Part shown: in pieces, positions 1 through 5,805 of the stretch
Position numbering within the stretch: position 1 is the first letter of the stretch
Layout: each line of letters opens with the position of its first letter
Source of the DNA: Micromonosporaceae bacterium
GTDB taxonomy: Bacteria > Actinomycetota > Actinomycetes > Mycobacteriales > Micromonosporaceae
Reading direction: 5' to 3'
NCBI GenBank assembly: GCA_017354595.1
Contig: JAFMQQ010000172.1
Span: 1 to 6,787 of the forward strand
DNA length: 6,787 nucleotides
The notes under the pieces: model-generated
Database searches by the model: none
What the model saw: the letters and a program-made list of their open reading frames with translations, nothing else
Told to the model about the DNA's origin: nothing
Position numbers and translations under genes: made by a program

Positions 1-3000
1 ATCTGCGTATCGCCGCCTGCCTGGACCCGCAGCGGTACCCGGAGTGGGAGTGGCTGAAGTGGCTGCCGCACTGCCTGCACCGGGAACGCGGCGACGCCGC
101 CGGACCGGTACGGCTGGTCGCCGGGCAGCTGTCCGGGGTGGCCGAGCTGCTCGGTGCCGACCTGGGCGAGCGGATGCCGCTGACACCCGGCAACCGCAAC
201 ACTCCCGACGCGCCGCACATCCTGGTACTGGTCGACGCGGCGGGTGTCACCGGTGACCACCGGCTCGCGCCGCCCGGCGGGCTGCAGGGGGTAACTCTGC
301 TCAATGTGGACGGTGGGGTACCGGTACCGCACGCGCCGAACCTTGACCTGGTGGTGGAGGAGGGCCGGCTGGGCATGCGGGTCGGCGAGGAGGTACGCCT
401 GGTCGGAGTGGCCGACGCCATGGAGCTACCGGTCGCCGAGGCGCTGGCCCGGCGGCTCTCACCGTGGTTCACCGCGGTGATACGCGACCACTCCCCGCTG
501 TCCGGCATGTACGGCCTGCCGCAGCTGCTGGGCATCGGCGACCCGCGCAACGTGGACCCGGCGGTGACCTGGCAACCGCGGGCGCCGCGGGACCGGCTGC
601 GCATCCCGATCGGCCTGGACCAGGCGGGCCGGTCGCTGGAGCTGGACCTGAAGGAGTCGGCCGAGGGCGGCATGGGCCCGCACGGGCTGGTGATCGGAGC
701 GACCGGGTCGGGCAAGAGCGAGCTGCTGCGTACCCTGGTCACCGGTCTGGCGGTGACGCATTCATCGGAGACGCTGAACTTCGCACTCGTCGACTTCAAG
801 GGCGGCGCGACCTTCGTCGGGATGGGCAATATCCCGCATGTCTGCGCGGTCATCACCAACCTCGCCGAGGAGATGACCCTGGTCGACCGGATGGCCGACG
901 CGATCCGGGGCGAGATCGTACGCCGGCAGGAGCTGCTGCGCGCCGCCGGCAACTACGCCTCACAGCGCGACTACGAGCGGGCCCGGCAGGCCGGCGCCGA
1001 ACTGGCGCCGCTGCCCGCGCTGCTGGTCATCATCGACGAGTTCTCCGAGCTGCTCTCCAGCCAACCCGAGTTCATCGAGCTGTTCGTGATGATCGGCCGG
1101 CTGGGCCGCAGCCTCGGCATCCACCTGCTGCTCGCCTCGCAGCGGTTGGAGGAGGGCCGGCTGCGCGGCCTGGACAGCCACCTGTCCTACCGGATCGGCC
1201 TGCGTACCTTCTCCTCCTCGGAGAGCCGCGCGGTGCTCGGCGTACCCGACGCGTACGAGCTGCCACCCATTCCCGGATCGGCATATTTGAAGGTCGACAC
1301 CAATACGCTGCTCCGGTTCAAGTGCGCGTACGTCTCCGGTGAGCTGCCACCGATGGTCGCCGGTAGCACCGGGGCCGTACTGCACCGGGCGGTGCCGTAC
1401 ACGCTGGCCGCCGCAGAGGAGCTACCCGAACAGGCGCCGCCACAGGGCGCCTTCACCGCACCGGCCGGCCCGGCCGCCGAGACCATCATGGGCGCCATGC
1501 TCAGCCGGCTCTCGGGGCGCGGGCCGGCGGCCCACCAGATCTGGCTGCCACCGCTCAACGAACCGTACACATTGGACCAGGTGCTGCCGCCGTTGCGGGT
1601 CAACGAGGTGCGCGGGCTGTGCCCGGACGGTTGGGCCGGCAACGGCCGGCTGACCGTACCACTGGCCATTGTGGACAGACCATTCGAGCAGCGGCGCGAC
1701 CTGCTCTGGGCCGACCTGTCCGGGGCGGCCGGGCACGCGGTGGTGGTCGGCGCGCCGCAGAGCGGCAAGAGTACCCTGCTGCGCAGCATGGTCTGCGCGC
1801 TGGCGCTGACCCATACGCCCGCGGAGGCGCAGTTCTTCATCCTCGACTTCGGCGGTGGCACGCTCACCGCGCTGGCCGGGCTGCCGCACGTCAGCGGCGT
1901 CGCCTCCCGGCTGGACGAGGAGGGCTGCCGGCGTACCGTCGCTGAGGTCAACACCCTGCTCGCCGAGCGTGAGCAGCTGTTCACCTCGATGGGCATCGAC
2001 TCGATGGCGACCTTCCGGGCCAACCCGCCGCCGGCCACCGACGGGCGCCGGTTCGGCGACGTCTTCCTGGTGGTCGACGGCTGGATGACGCTGCGCCAGG
2101 AGTACGAGGCCCTGGAGGAGATCGTCAGCAAGCTGGCCGGCCGCGGGCTGAGCTATGGCATCCACGTGATTCTATCCGTGAACCGCTGGCTGGAGCTGCG
2201 CCCGGCGGTGAAGGACATGATCGGCACCCAGCTGGAGCTGCGGCTGGGCGACCCGACCGACTCGATGATCGACCGGCGGGCAGCGGCGAACGTGCCGCAG
2301 GGTCGGCCCGGCCGGGGGCTGACCGCGGAGAAGCTGCACTACCTCGCGGTGCTGCCACGCATCGATTCCGGTCAGTCACCGGGCGATCTGGCCGGCGGCG
2401 TCGCTGATCTGGTCAAGCAGGTCGACGCGGGCTGGCGCGGCGAGCGCGCGCCGAAGGTCCGGTTGCTGCCCCGGCTGGTACCCGCAGAGCAACTGCCCGG
2501 GCCGGTCGAGGGGCAGCGGCGGATCCCGATCGGCCTCGCCGAGTCGACGCTCGCCCCGGTGTACCTGGACTTCGACGCCGACCCGCACTTCCTCGCCTTC
2601 GGTGACGTGGAGTCGGGCAAGACCGGGCTGCTGCGGCTGATCGCCGAGGGCATCGTGCGCCGGTACCCGGAGGGCAGCGCCCGGATCCTGGTCGTCGACT
2701 ACCGACGCGGTCTGCTCGACTGCGTACCGGAGTCGCACCTGCTCGCCTTCGCCGGTTCGGAACCGGCGCTGCAGCCGCTGGTCGCCGAACTCACCGAGAT
2801 CCTGCACGAGCGGCTGCCCGGGCCGGAGGTCACCCCCGAACAGCTGCGTACCCGGTCCTGGTGGTCCGGTCCGGAGGTGTTCATCATCGTCGATGACTAC
2901 GATCTGGTGAACGCGCCATCCGGCAACCCGGTGATGCCGCTGCTGGAGTTCCTGCCCCAGGCCAAGGATGTCGGCCTGCACCTGATCCTGGCCCGGCGGG

Positions 3001-3215
3001 CCGGCGGTTCGGCCCGCGCGCTCTTCGAGCCGGTTCTGCAGCGGGTACGCGAGCTGGGCTCACCCGGCCTGGTGATGTCCGGGCCGCGCGAGGAGGGCGT
3101 GCTGCTCGGCGAGGTGAAGACCGGCCCGCAGCCGGCCGGCCGTGGCCACCTGGTCAGCCGGCGCGACGGCGCCGAGCTGGTGCAGGTGGGTTGGCTGCGG
3201 ACGAACTACGGGTGA
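1..3215 (+). CDS. eccC: EccC, FtsK/SpoIIIE-type motor ATPase of type VII secretion (5' end outside window)
   Basis: This is the central ATPase of the ESX/type VII machine, which sits at the inner membrane, binds substrates and powers their export. The frame is open from base 3 with no start in the window. The first visible residues contain the EccC-typical EWEWLKWLPH stretch (residues 14-23, counting from the codon at base 3), so an internal GTG at 138 is not the start. Three ATPase domains follow. D1 has Walker A GATGSGKS (bases 696-719) and Walker B LLVIIDEF with Asp-Glu at 1035-1040. D2 has GAPQSGKS (1749-1772) and VFLVVDGW (2061-2084), with Gly in place of the catalytic Glu. D3 has GDVESGKT (2601-2624) and VFIIVDDY (2877-2900). 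D1 also contains the conserved LASQRLEEGRLRGLDSHLSYR segment. About 1,070 residues are visible, against about 1,300 or more in single-chain EccC proteins. The missing part should hold the two transmembrane helices. The fused form differs from the split EccCa/EccCb of mycobacterial ESX-1. The esx genes directly downstream fit this assignment. Confidence 0.97.
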   Translation, partial: LRIAACLDPQRYPEWEWLKWLPHCLHRERGDAAGPVRLVAGQLSGVAELLGADLGERMPLTPGNRNTPDAPHILVLVDAAGVTGDHRLAPPGGLQGVTLLNVDGGVPVPHAPNLDLVVEEGRLGMRVGEEVRLVGVADAMELPVAEALARRLSPWFTAVIRDHSPLSGMYGLPQLLGIGDPRNVDPAVTWQPRAPRDRLRIPIGLDQAGRSLELDLKESAEGGMGPHGLVIGATGSGKSELLRTLVTGLAVTHSSETLNFALVDFKGGATFVGMGNIPHVCAVITNLAEEMTLVDRMADAIRGEIVRRQELLRAAGNYASQRDYERARQAGAELAPLPALLVIIDEFSELLSSQPEFIELFVMIGRLGRSLGIHLLLASQRLEEGRLRGLDSHLSYRIGLRTFSSSESRAVLGVPDAYELPPIPGSAYLKVDTNTLLRFKCAYVSGELPPMVAGSTGAVLHRAVPYTLAAAEELPEQAPPQGAFTAPAGPAAETIMGAMLSRLSGRGPAAHQIWLPPLNEPYTLDQVLPPLRVNEVRGLCPDGWAGNGRLTVPLAIVDRPFEQRRDLLWADLSGAAGHAVVVGAPQSGKSTLLRSMVCALALTHTPAEAQFFILDFGGGTLTALAGLPHVSGVASRLDEEGCRRTVAEVNTLLAEREQLFTSMGIDSMATFRANPPPATDGRRFGDVFLVVDGWMTLRQEYEALEEIVSKLAGRGLSYGIHVILSVNRWLELRPAVKDMIGTQLELRLGDPTDSMIDRRAAANVPQGRPGRGLTAEKLHYLAVLPRIDSGQSPGDLAGGVADLVKQVDAGWRGERAPKVRLLPRLVPAEQLPGPVEGQRRIPIGLAESTLAPVYLDFDADPHFLAFGDVESGKTGLLRLIAEGIVRRYPEGSARILVVDYRRGLLDCVPESHLLAFAGSEPALQPLVAELTEILHERLPGPEVTPEQLRTRSWWSGPEVFIIVDDYDLVNAPSGNPVMPLLEFLPQAKDVGLHLILARRAGGSARALFEPVLQRVRELGSPGLVMSGPREEGVLLGEVKTGPQPAGRGHLVSRRDGAELVQVGWLRTNYG

Positions 3216-3220
3216 TCACC
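3211..3220. promoter_or_regulatory. 10-bp perfect palindrome spanning the eccC stop codon
   Basis: GGTGATCACC is identical to its reverse complement and contains the TGA stop of eccC. A smaller inverted repeat, TGGAC-ATCG-GTCCA (3224-3237), follows a few bases later. Either could be a protein-binding site or part of a weak transcript hairpin. No T-tract follows, so there is no case for an intrinsic terminator. Palindromes of this length occur by chance, so a function is only a possibility. Confidence 0.2.
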
Positions 3221-3236
3221 GCGTGGACATCGGTCC

Positions 3237-3252
3237 ATTGTGGGTAATTGTG
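3237..3252 (+). repeat. ATTGTG direct repeat with a 10-bp period upstream of the esx genes
   Basis: ATTGTG occurs at 3237-3242 and again at 3247-3252, exactly one helical turn apart, inside an AT-richer patch of the eccC-esx gap. That spacing would place two bound protein subunits on the same DNA face, so this is a candidate operator or activator site for the esx genes. It lies about 45 bases upstream of the putative -10 region. No known regulator is recognised. Confidence 0.3.
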
Positions 3253-3290
3253 CCGTGGATCCGCTCTACCCGGCTCCCTAGCGTCACAGC

Positions 3291-3301
3291 TACGTTATAC
3301 G
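3291..3301 (+). promoter_or_regulatory. Candidate -10 region of an esx promoter
   Basis: The sequence TACGTTATACG contains TACGTT (TANNNT type) and TATACG, the most promoter-like bases in the eccC-esx gap. Transcription starting just after it would leave a leader of roughly 20 bases that still contains the full Shine-Dalgarno. No convincing -35 element is visible 16-18 bases upstream, which is common in actinomycete promoters but weakens the call. A separate promoter would make sense because small Esx substrates are usually needed in excess of the ATPase. Confidence 0.3.
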
Positions 3302-3306
3302 GGACC

Positions 3307-3313
3307 AGGAGGT
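3307..3313 (+). promoter_or_regulatory. Strong Shine-Dalgarno that decides the start of the first esx gene
   Basis: AGGAGGT is a near-perfect match to the 16S rRNA anti-Shine-Dalgarno. It lies 8 bases before the ATG at 3322 but only 2 bases before an in-frame GTG at 3316, so the ATG is the better start. Confidence 0.8.
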
Positions 3314-3321
3314 GAGTGGGT

Positions 3322-3648
3322 ATGGCGACAACCGGTGCCGGTTCTTACAACATGACTGACGTGGCGACCGCCAAGGCAGTTACCGGCTTCGAAACCTGCG
3401 CGGCGACAGCGCGCAACCTGATGCGCAAGCTTGAGGACGTTGTGGTGCAGGGTGCGGCCGCGATGGCCGGTGACCACGTGGTCGCCCTGAACCAGCTGCA
3501 CATGGCGCTGCAGCAGGACGAGGCGAAGATCGAAGCGGCGCTGCAGCAGCTCGGCCAGTCCATCGGGCAGGCCAACACGACCTACACCAACACCAGCCAG
3601 CAGCAGGCCGGCGACCTCGGCAAGCTGCGCGGCATGCTGACCAGCTGA
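3322..3648 (+). CDS. WXG100/Esx-like small secreted protein, divergent (first of pair)
   Basis: This 108-residue, alanine- and glutamine-rich protein is predicted to form a helix-turn-helix hairpin and is placed directly after eccC, as Esx substrates usually are. The ATG at 3322 is chosen over GTG 3316 because of its Shine-Dalgarno spacing. The expected WXG turn reads M48-A49-G50; the protein has no tryptophan at all. Helix 1 spans roughly residues 11-44 and helix 2 roughly 52-85. At the C-terminal secretion-signal position it has Y88-TNT-S92, so the Tyr of YxxxD/E is kept but the acidic residue is Ser. A single Cys lies at residue 26. It probably pairs with the next gene product, 37 bases downstream, as an EsxA/EsxB-like heterodimer exported by EccC. 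Membership of the family is inferred from size, position and helical pattern, since the hallmark motif is degenerate. Confidence 0.78.
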   Translation: MATTGAGSYNMTDVATAKAVTGFETCAATARNLMRKLEDVVVQGAAAMAGDHVVALNQLHMALQQDEAKIEAALQQLGQSIGQANTTYTNTSQQQAGDLGKLRGMLTS

Positions 3649-3685
3649 CGCCGGACAAGGCAACGAGAGAGGAAGAGGTATCGCG

Positions 3686-3994
3686 ATGGCTGCTGAAACC
3701 ATCACGTACAACACCGCCGCTGCCGACAACATCGCGGCCGAGCTGCTGAGCACGGCGACCGCGCTGAACGGCACGATCGAGCAGCTGCTGCAGGATCTGG
3801 CTCCGTTGAAGCAGATCTGGCTGCAGGACGGCACCAGCCAGGCGGGTCAGGCGGCGCTGGCGGCGCAGACCAAGCTCCAGAGCGCGTCGCAGGACATCAT
3901 CAGCCTGATCACCAGCTTCGGCAAGACGGTGAACAGCAACACGGACCTGGCCCGGGCCACCGATCACGGCCTGGCCACCAACCTGTTCGCCTGA
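3686..3994 (+). CDS. WXG100/Esx-like small secreted protein (second of pair)
   Basis: This 102-residue helical hairpin protein has the WXG100 family's usual length. Translation starts at ATG 3686 behind a purine-rich site (AGAGGT, 3674-3679, 7-base spacing). The turn between the helices contains I44-W45-L46-Q47-D48-G49: the tryptophan is kept, but the Gly sits two places later than in a strict WXG. Helix 1 covers roughly residues 11-40 and helix 2 roughly 50-85. The C-terminus (TDLARATDHGLATNLFA) has no YxxxD/E signal; the only Tyr is residue 8. In known Esx pairs only one partner needs to carry the signal, so this chain may travel with its neighbour, yet the neighbour's signal is also imperfect. 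It is probably co-transcribed with the preceding esx gene. Confidence 0.83.
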   Translation: MAAETITYNTAAADNIAAELLSTATALNGTIEQLLQDLAPLKQIWLQDGTSQAGQAALAAQTKLQSASQDIISLITSFGKTVNSNTDLARATDHGLATNLFA

Positions 3995-4023
3995 CATTGT
4001 CGGGGGGCCGCAGGACGACGGTA

Positions 4024-4060
4024 CGCGGGCGGGCCGGTTGGGTGACCGGACCGCCGCGCG
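4024..4060 (+). terminator. Strong GC hairpin downstream of the esx pair (attenuator or processing site)
   Basis: GGCGGGCCGGT (4028-4038) pairs with ACCGGACCGCC (4045-4055), 10 of 11 positions, around a 6-base loop. CGCG at 4024-4027 extends the stem by pairing with CGCG at 4057-4060 across one bulged base. It lies 29 bases after the stop of the second esx gene. No T-run follows, so it is not a classical intrinsic terminator. It could reduce read-through or protect the 3' end of an abundant esx transcript. Hairpins are common by chance in such GC-rich DNA, but this one is unusually long. Confidence 0.4.
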
Positions 4061-4082
4061 CCGTAGTGCTGATCCGGCGTAA

Positions 4083-4111
4083 CCGCCCCGGTTTCGGCGG
4101 CTCTACCGCCG
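4083..4111 (+). promoter_or_regulatory. Two overlapping, mutually exclusive hairpins in the leader of the next gene
   Basis: CCGCC (4083-4087) can pair with GGCGG (4096-4100). The same CGGCGG (4095-4100) can instead pair with CCGCCG (4106-4111) around a 5-base loop. The two structures compete for one strand. They lie 42-70 bases upstream of the ATG at 4153 and do not cover its ribosome binding site (GAGGGG, 4141-4146). A switching role is speculative. The rest of the 158-base spacer (3995-4152) shows no open reading frame or convincing promoter. Confidence 0.2.
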
Positions 4112-4152
4112 GAGCATTGACGCGACCGACCGTGTGACGTGAGGGGTGCTGC

Positions 4153-4710
4153 ATGGCGTCCGACGGAACCTTCAGCGTGCATCTGCAGGCACTGCAACAG
4201 TTCGAGCAGGAGCTGCAGACCCAGCTGGAAGGGCTGACCAAGCCGCTCGACCGGATCGCCACGGTGGCGCAGAGCGAACCGCCACTGGGCAGCTTCCCGG
4301 AGGGCCAGACCTTGGCCGCCCGACACCTCGCGGTCGCCGGGCAGATGTACACGGTGCTCCAGGCGGTACGGCAGGCGGTCGCCTTCGCCGGTGAGGTCAC
4401 CAAGACCGTGACCGCCACGTACCAGAAGTTCGACGGCCAGGCGGCATCCAACCTCGGCGTCATGGACCAGTCCCAGCTCGCGGGTTACGCCAACACGCTG
4501 GATCCGGGCGTCGCGGGCACGACCGCGGTGGGGCAGACCACGACCGGGGCGCAGCCGATCGCGATCCAGATCAGTTCCGGCCAGCCGGCGAACATCACGG
4601 TCAACGGCGACAACGTGCCGGCGAACCTGCCGATCGTGGTACAGGGGTCGGGCCCGGCTCCCGCGCCCATCACGTACTCCGACCCGTCGATCTTCCGGCT
4701 GGAGGGCTGA
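4153..4710 (+). CDS. Putative type VII secretion substrate with helical hairpin and YxxxD signal
   Basis: I do not recognise a named gene for this 185-residue protein. It starts at ATG 4153, 6 bases after GAGGGG. Residues 1-100 look like an alpha-helical hairpin: helix 1 about 8-40, a turn rich in Pro and Gly (SEPPLGSFPEG, 41-51), and helix 2 about 52-92. The helix ends with Y90-QKF-D94, matching the YxxxD/E signal of T7SS substrates. The tail (about 100-185) is poor in charge and rich in Thr, Gly, Pro, Val and Asn, with a probably extended or beta-forming stretch at 134-163. No WXG is present and no signal peptide or membrane helix is seen. It ends 3 bases before the next start, whose Shine-Dalgarno (GGAGGG, 4701-4706) lies inside this gene, so the two are probably translationally coupled. 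By layout it resembles a PE partner of a PPE protein, but it lacks a clear PE motif. Confidence 0.65.
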   Translation: MASDGTFSVHLQALQQFEQELQTQLEGLTKPLDRIATVAQSEPPLGSFPEGQTLAARHLAVAGQMYTVLQAVRQAVAFAGEVTKTVTATYQKFDGQAASNLGVMDQSQLAGYANTLDPGVAGTTAVGQTTTGAQPIAIQISSGQPANITVNGDNVPANLPIVVQGSGPAPAPITYSDPSIFRLEG

Positions 4711-4713
4711 TCG

Positions 4714-5766
4714 GTGGGCCACCACACCAACTTCGACGGCTTCCACCACAGCGACCTGTGGAAGATGCTGCACGACGGCAACCCCGACGAGGTGACCGCC
4801 GTCGGAGACGCCTGGGACAACGTCACCAAGGCGCTCTATGCGGGCGCGGGCGACCTGATGAACAAGATGAACAACTTCAAGGGCATCTGGTCGGGCGAGG
4901 CGGCGACCGCGTACGAGAACATGATCTCCGACCTGGTCAATGGGGTGAACGAGGTCGCCACCGGCTCGCAGTCGGTCCGGGACCTGATGTACAACGCTGC
5001 CGACGCGCTGCGCACCGCTCAGGCGCAGATGCCGGACCCGGTCGACGTAGCGGCGGCACCGGCGATGCCATCGCTGGCGACGATGTCCGGCTGGGCACCG
5101 GCGGTACTCAACGCGCCGGGCCAGACCGCCGCGGTTGCCGCGGCGCAGCAGCAGGCGGCGGCGACCGCCCAGGCCCAGGCGGCCCGGGTGATGGGGCAGC
5201 TCGCGGATACGGATGTGACGATCGATGCGTCGATGCCCCAGCCGCCGCTGACCGCGCAGGCCGAGGTCGCCGCCGACGGTACCGTGATCCCGGGCAGCAT
5301 GGGCATCGTCAACCCGGACGGCAGCGTATCGACGCCGCTGTTCAGCAGGGTCTTCACCGACGGGCTGGCCGCGGCCGGCGCCGCCGCGGCAGGCCTGTTC
5401 GGCACCAACGCGCTGAGCAAGGCGGCCACCAACGCGGCGAAGGTGGGTGGTGGCGGAATCCCCGGCCTGAGCGGCAAGTCGATCGCCAGCCCCGCGCTGG
5501 CCGCCGGCGGTGCGGTCAGCGCGGCCGGCGCCTCATCCTTGTTCGCCGGTGCCGGCAGCACCGCCGCGAGTACGACCGGCGCCGGCTTCGTACCGGCGAT
5601 GGGGTACGGCGCGGCGGGCATGGAGGACGGCCTCGGCGGCGGCAAGCGGATCCCGCCGTGGCTGGTGGAGACCGAGGACGTGTGGGGCGAGCAGACCATG
5701 GTGGCACCGTCGATCATCGGCGACGAACTGCCGGTGGACCCGACCGGCACCATCCGGCCCTTCTGA
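4714..5766 (+). CDS. PPE-like/WXG100-domain type VII secretion substrate
   Basis: This is a 350-residue protein starting at GTG 4714, 7 bases after GGAGGG and 3 bases after the previous stop. The N-terminal ~105 residues form a helical WXG100/PPE-like domain: W59-S60-G61 is a true WxG turn, and Y93-NAA-D97 after helix 2 is a YxxxD export signal. Residues 108-170 are Ala/Gln/Pro-rich, and 216-310 are a low-complexity Ala/Gly/Ser region like the tails of PPE and other actinobacterial T7SS substrates. The extreme C-terminus is different, with a compact stretch around PPWLVETEDVWG (314-325) and SIIGDELP (333-340). This looks conserved in design and could be a partner- or chaperone-binding element. 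No N-terminal signal peptide is visible. With the preceding gene it makes a PE/PPE-like couple, probably exported by the EccC machine. The strict PPE signature is not obvious, so 'PPE-like' describes the architecture only. Confidence 0.78.
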   Translation: MGHHTNFDGFHHSDLWKMLHDGNPDEVTAVGDAWDNVTKALYAGAGDLMNKMNNFKGIWSGEAATAYENMISDLVNGVNEVATGSQSVRDLMYNAADALRTAQAQMPDPVDVAAAPAMPSLATMSGWAPAVLNAPGQTAAVAAAQQQAAATAQAQAARVMGQLADTDVTIDASMPQPPLTAQAEVAADGTVIPGSMGIVNPDGSVSTPLFSRVFTDGLAAAGAAAAGLFGTNALSKAATNAAKVGGGGIPGLSGKSIASPALAAGGAVSAAGASSLFAGAGSTAASTTGAGFVPAMGYGAAGMEDGLGGGKRIPPWLVETEDVWGEQTMVAPSIIGDELPVDPTGTIRPF

Positions 5767-5779
5767 TTCCCGCAGGTGC

Positions 5780-5803
5780 TGGGGTGCCGATGCCGGTACC
5801 CCG
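5780..5803. terminator. Hairpin between convergent genes, candidate bidirectional terminator
   Basis: GGGGTGCC (5781-5788) pairs with GGTACCCC (5795-5802), 8 pairs including one G-T, around a 6-base loop. It fills most of the 39-base gap between the converging stop codons of the PPE-like gene and the mycosin gene. It has no T-tract on either strand, so it fits the U-less hairpins proposed for actinobacteria better than the classical type. Confidence 0.5.
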
Positions 5804-5805
5804 AG

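Noticed and set aside
138..140. GTG as a start codon for the ATPase gene
   Set aside because: The frame is open back to base 3 and the upstream residues contain the EccC-typical EWEWLKWLPH segment, so the gene continues off the left edge.
1187..2165. Long minus-strand open frames opposite eccC
   Set aside because: They lie wholly opposite a strongly supported gene, have biased low-complexity composition and show no recognisable domain. This is usual shadow coding in GC-rich DNA.
3316..3318. GTG as the start of the first esx gene
   Set aside because: It lies only 2 bases from the AGGAGGT ribosome binding site; the ATG at 3322 has a normal 8-base spacing.
4117..4122. TTGACG as a -35 box for the 185-residue protein gene
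   Set aside because: No -10-like sequence occurs at 16-18 bases, and the position would put the -10 on top of the ribosome binding site.
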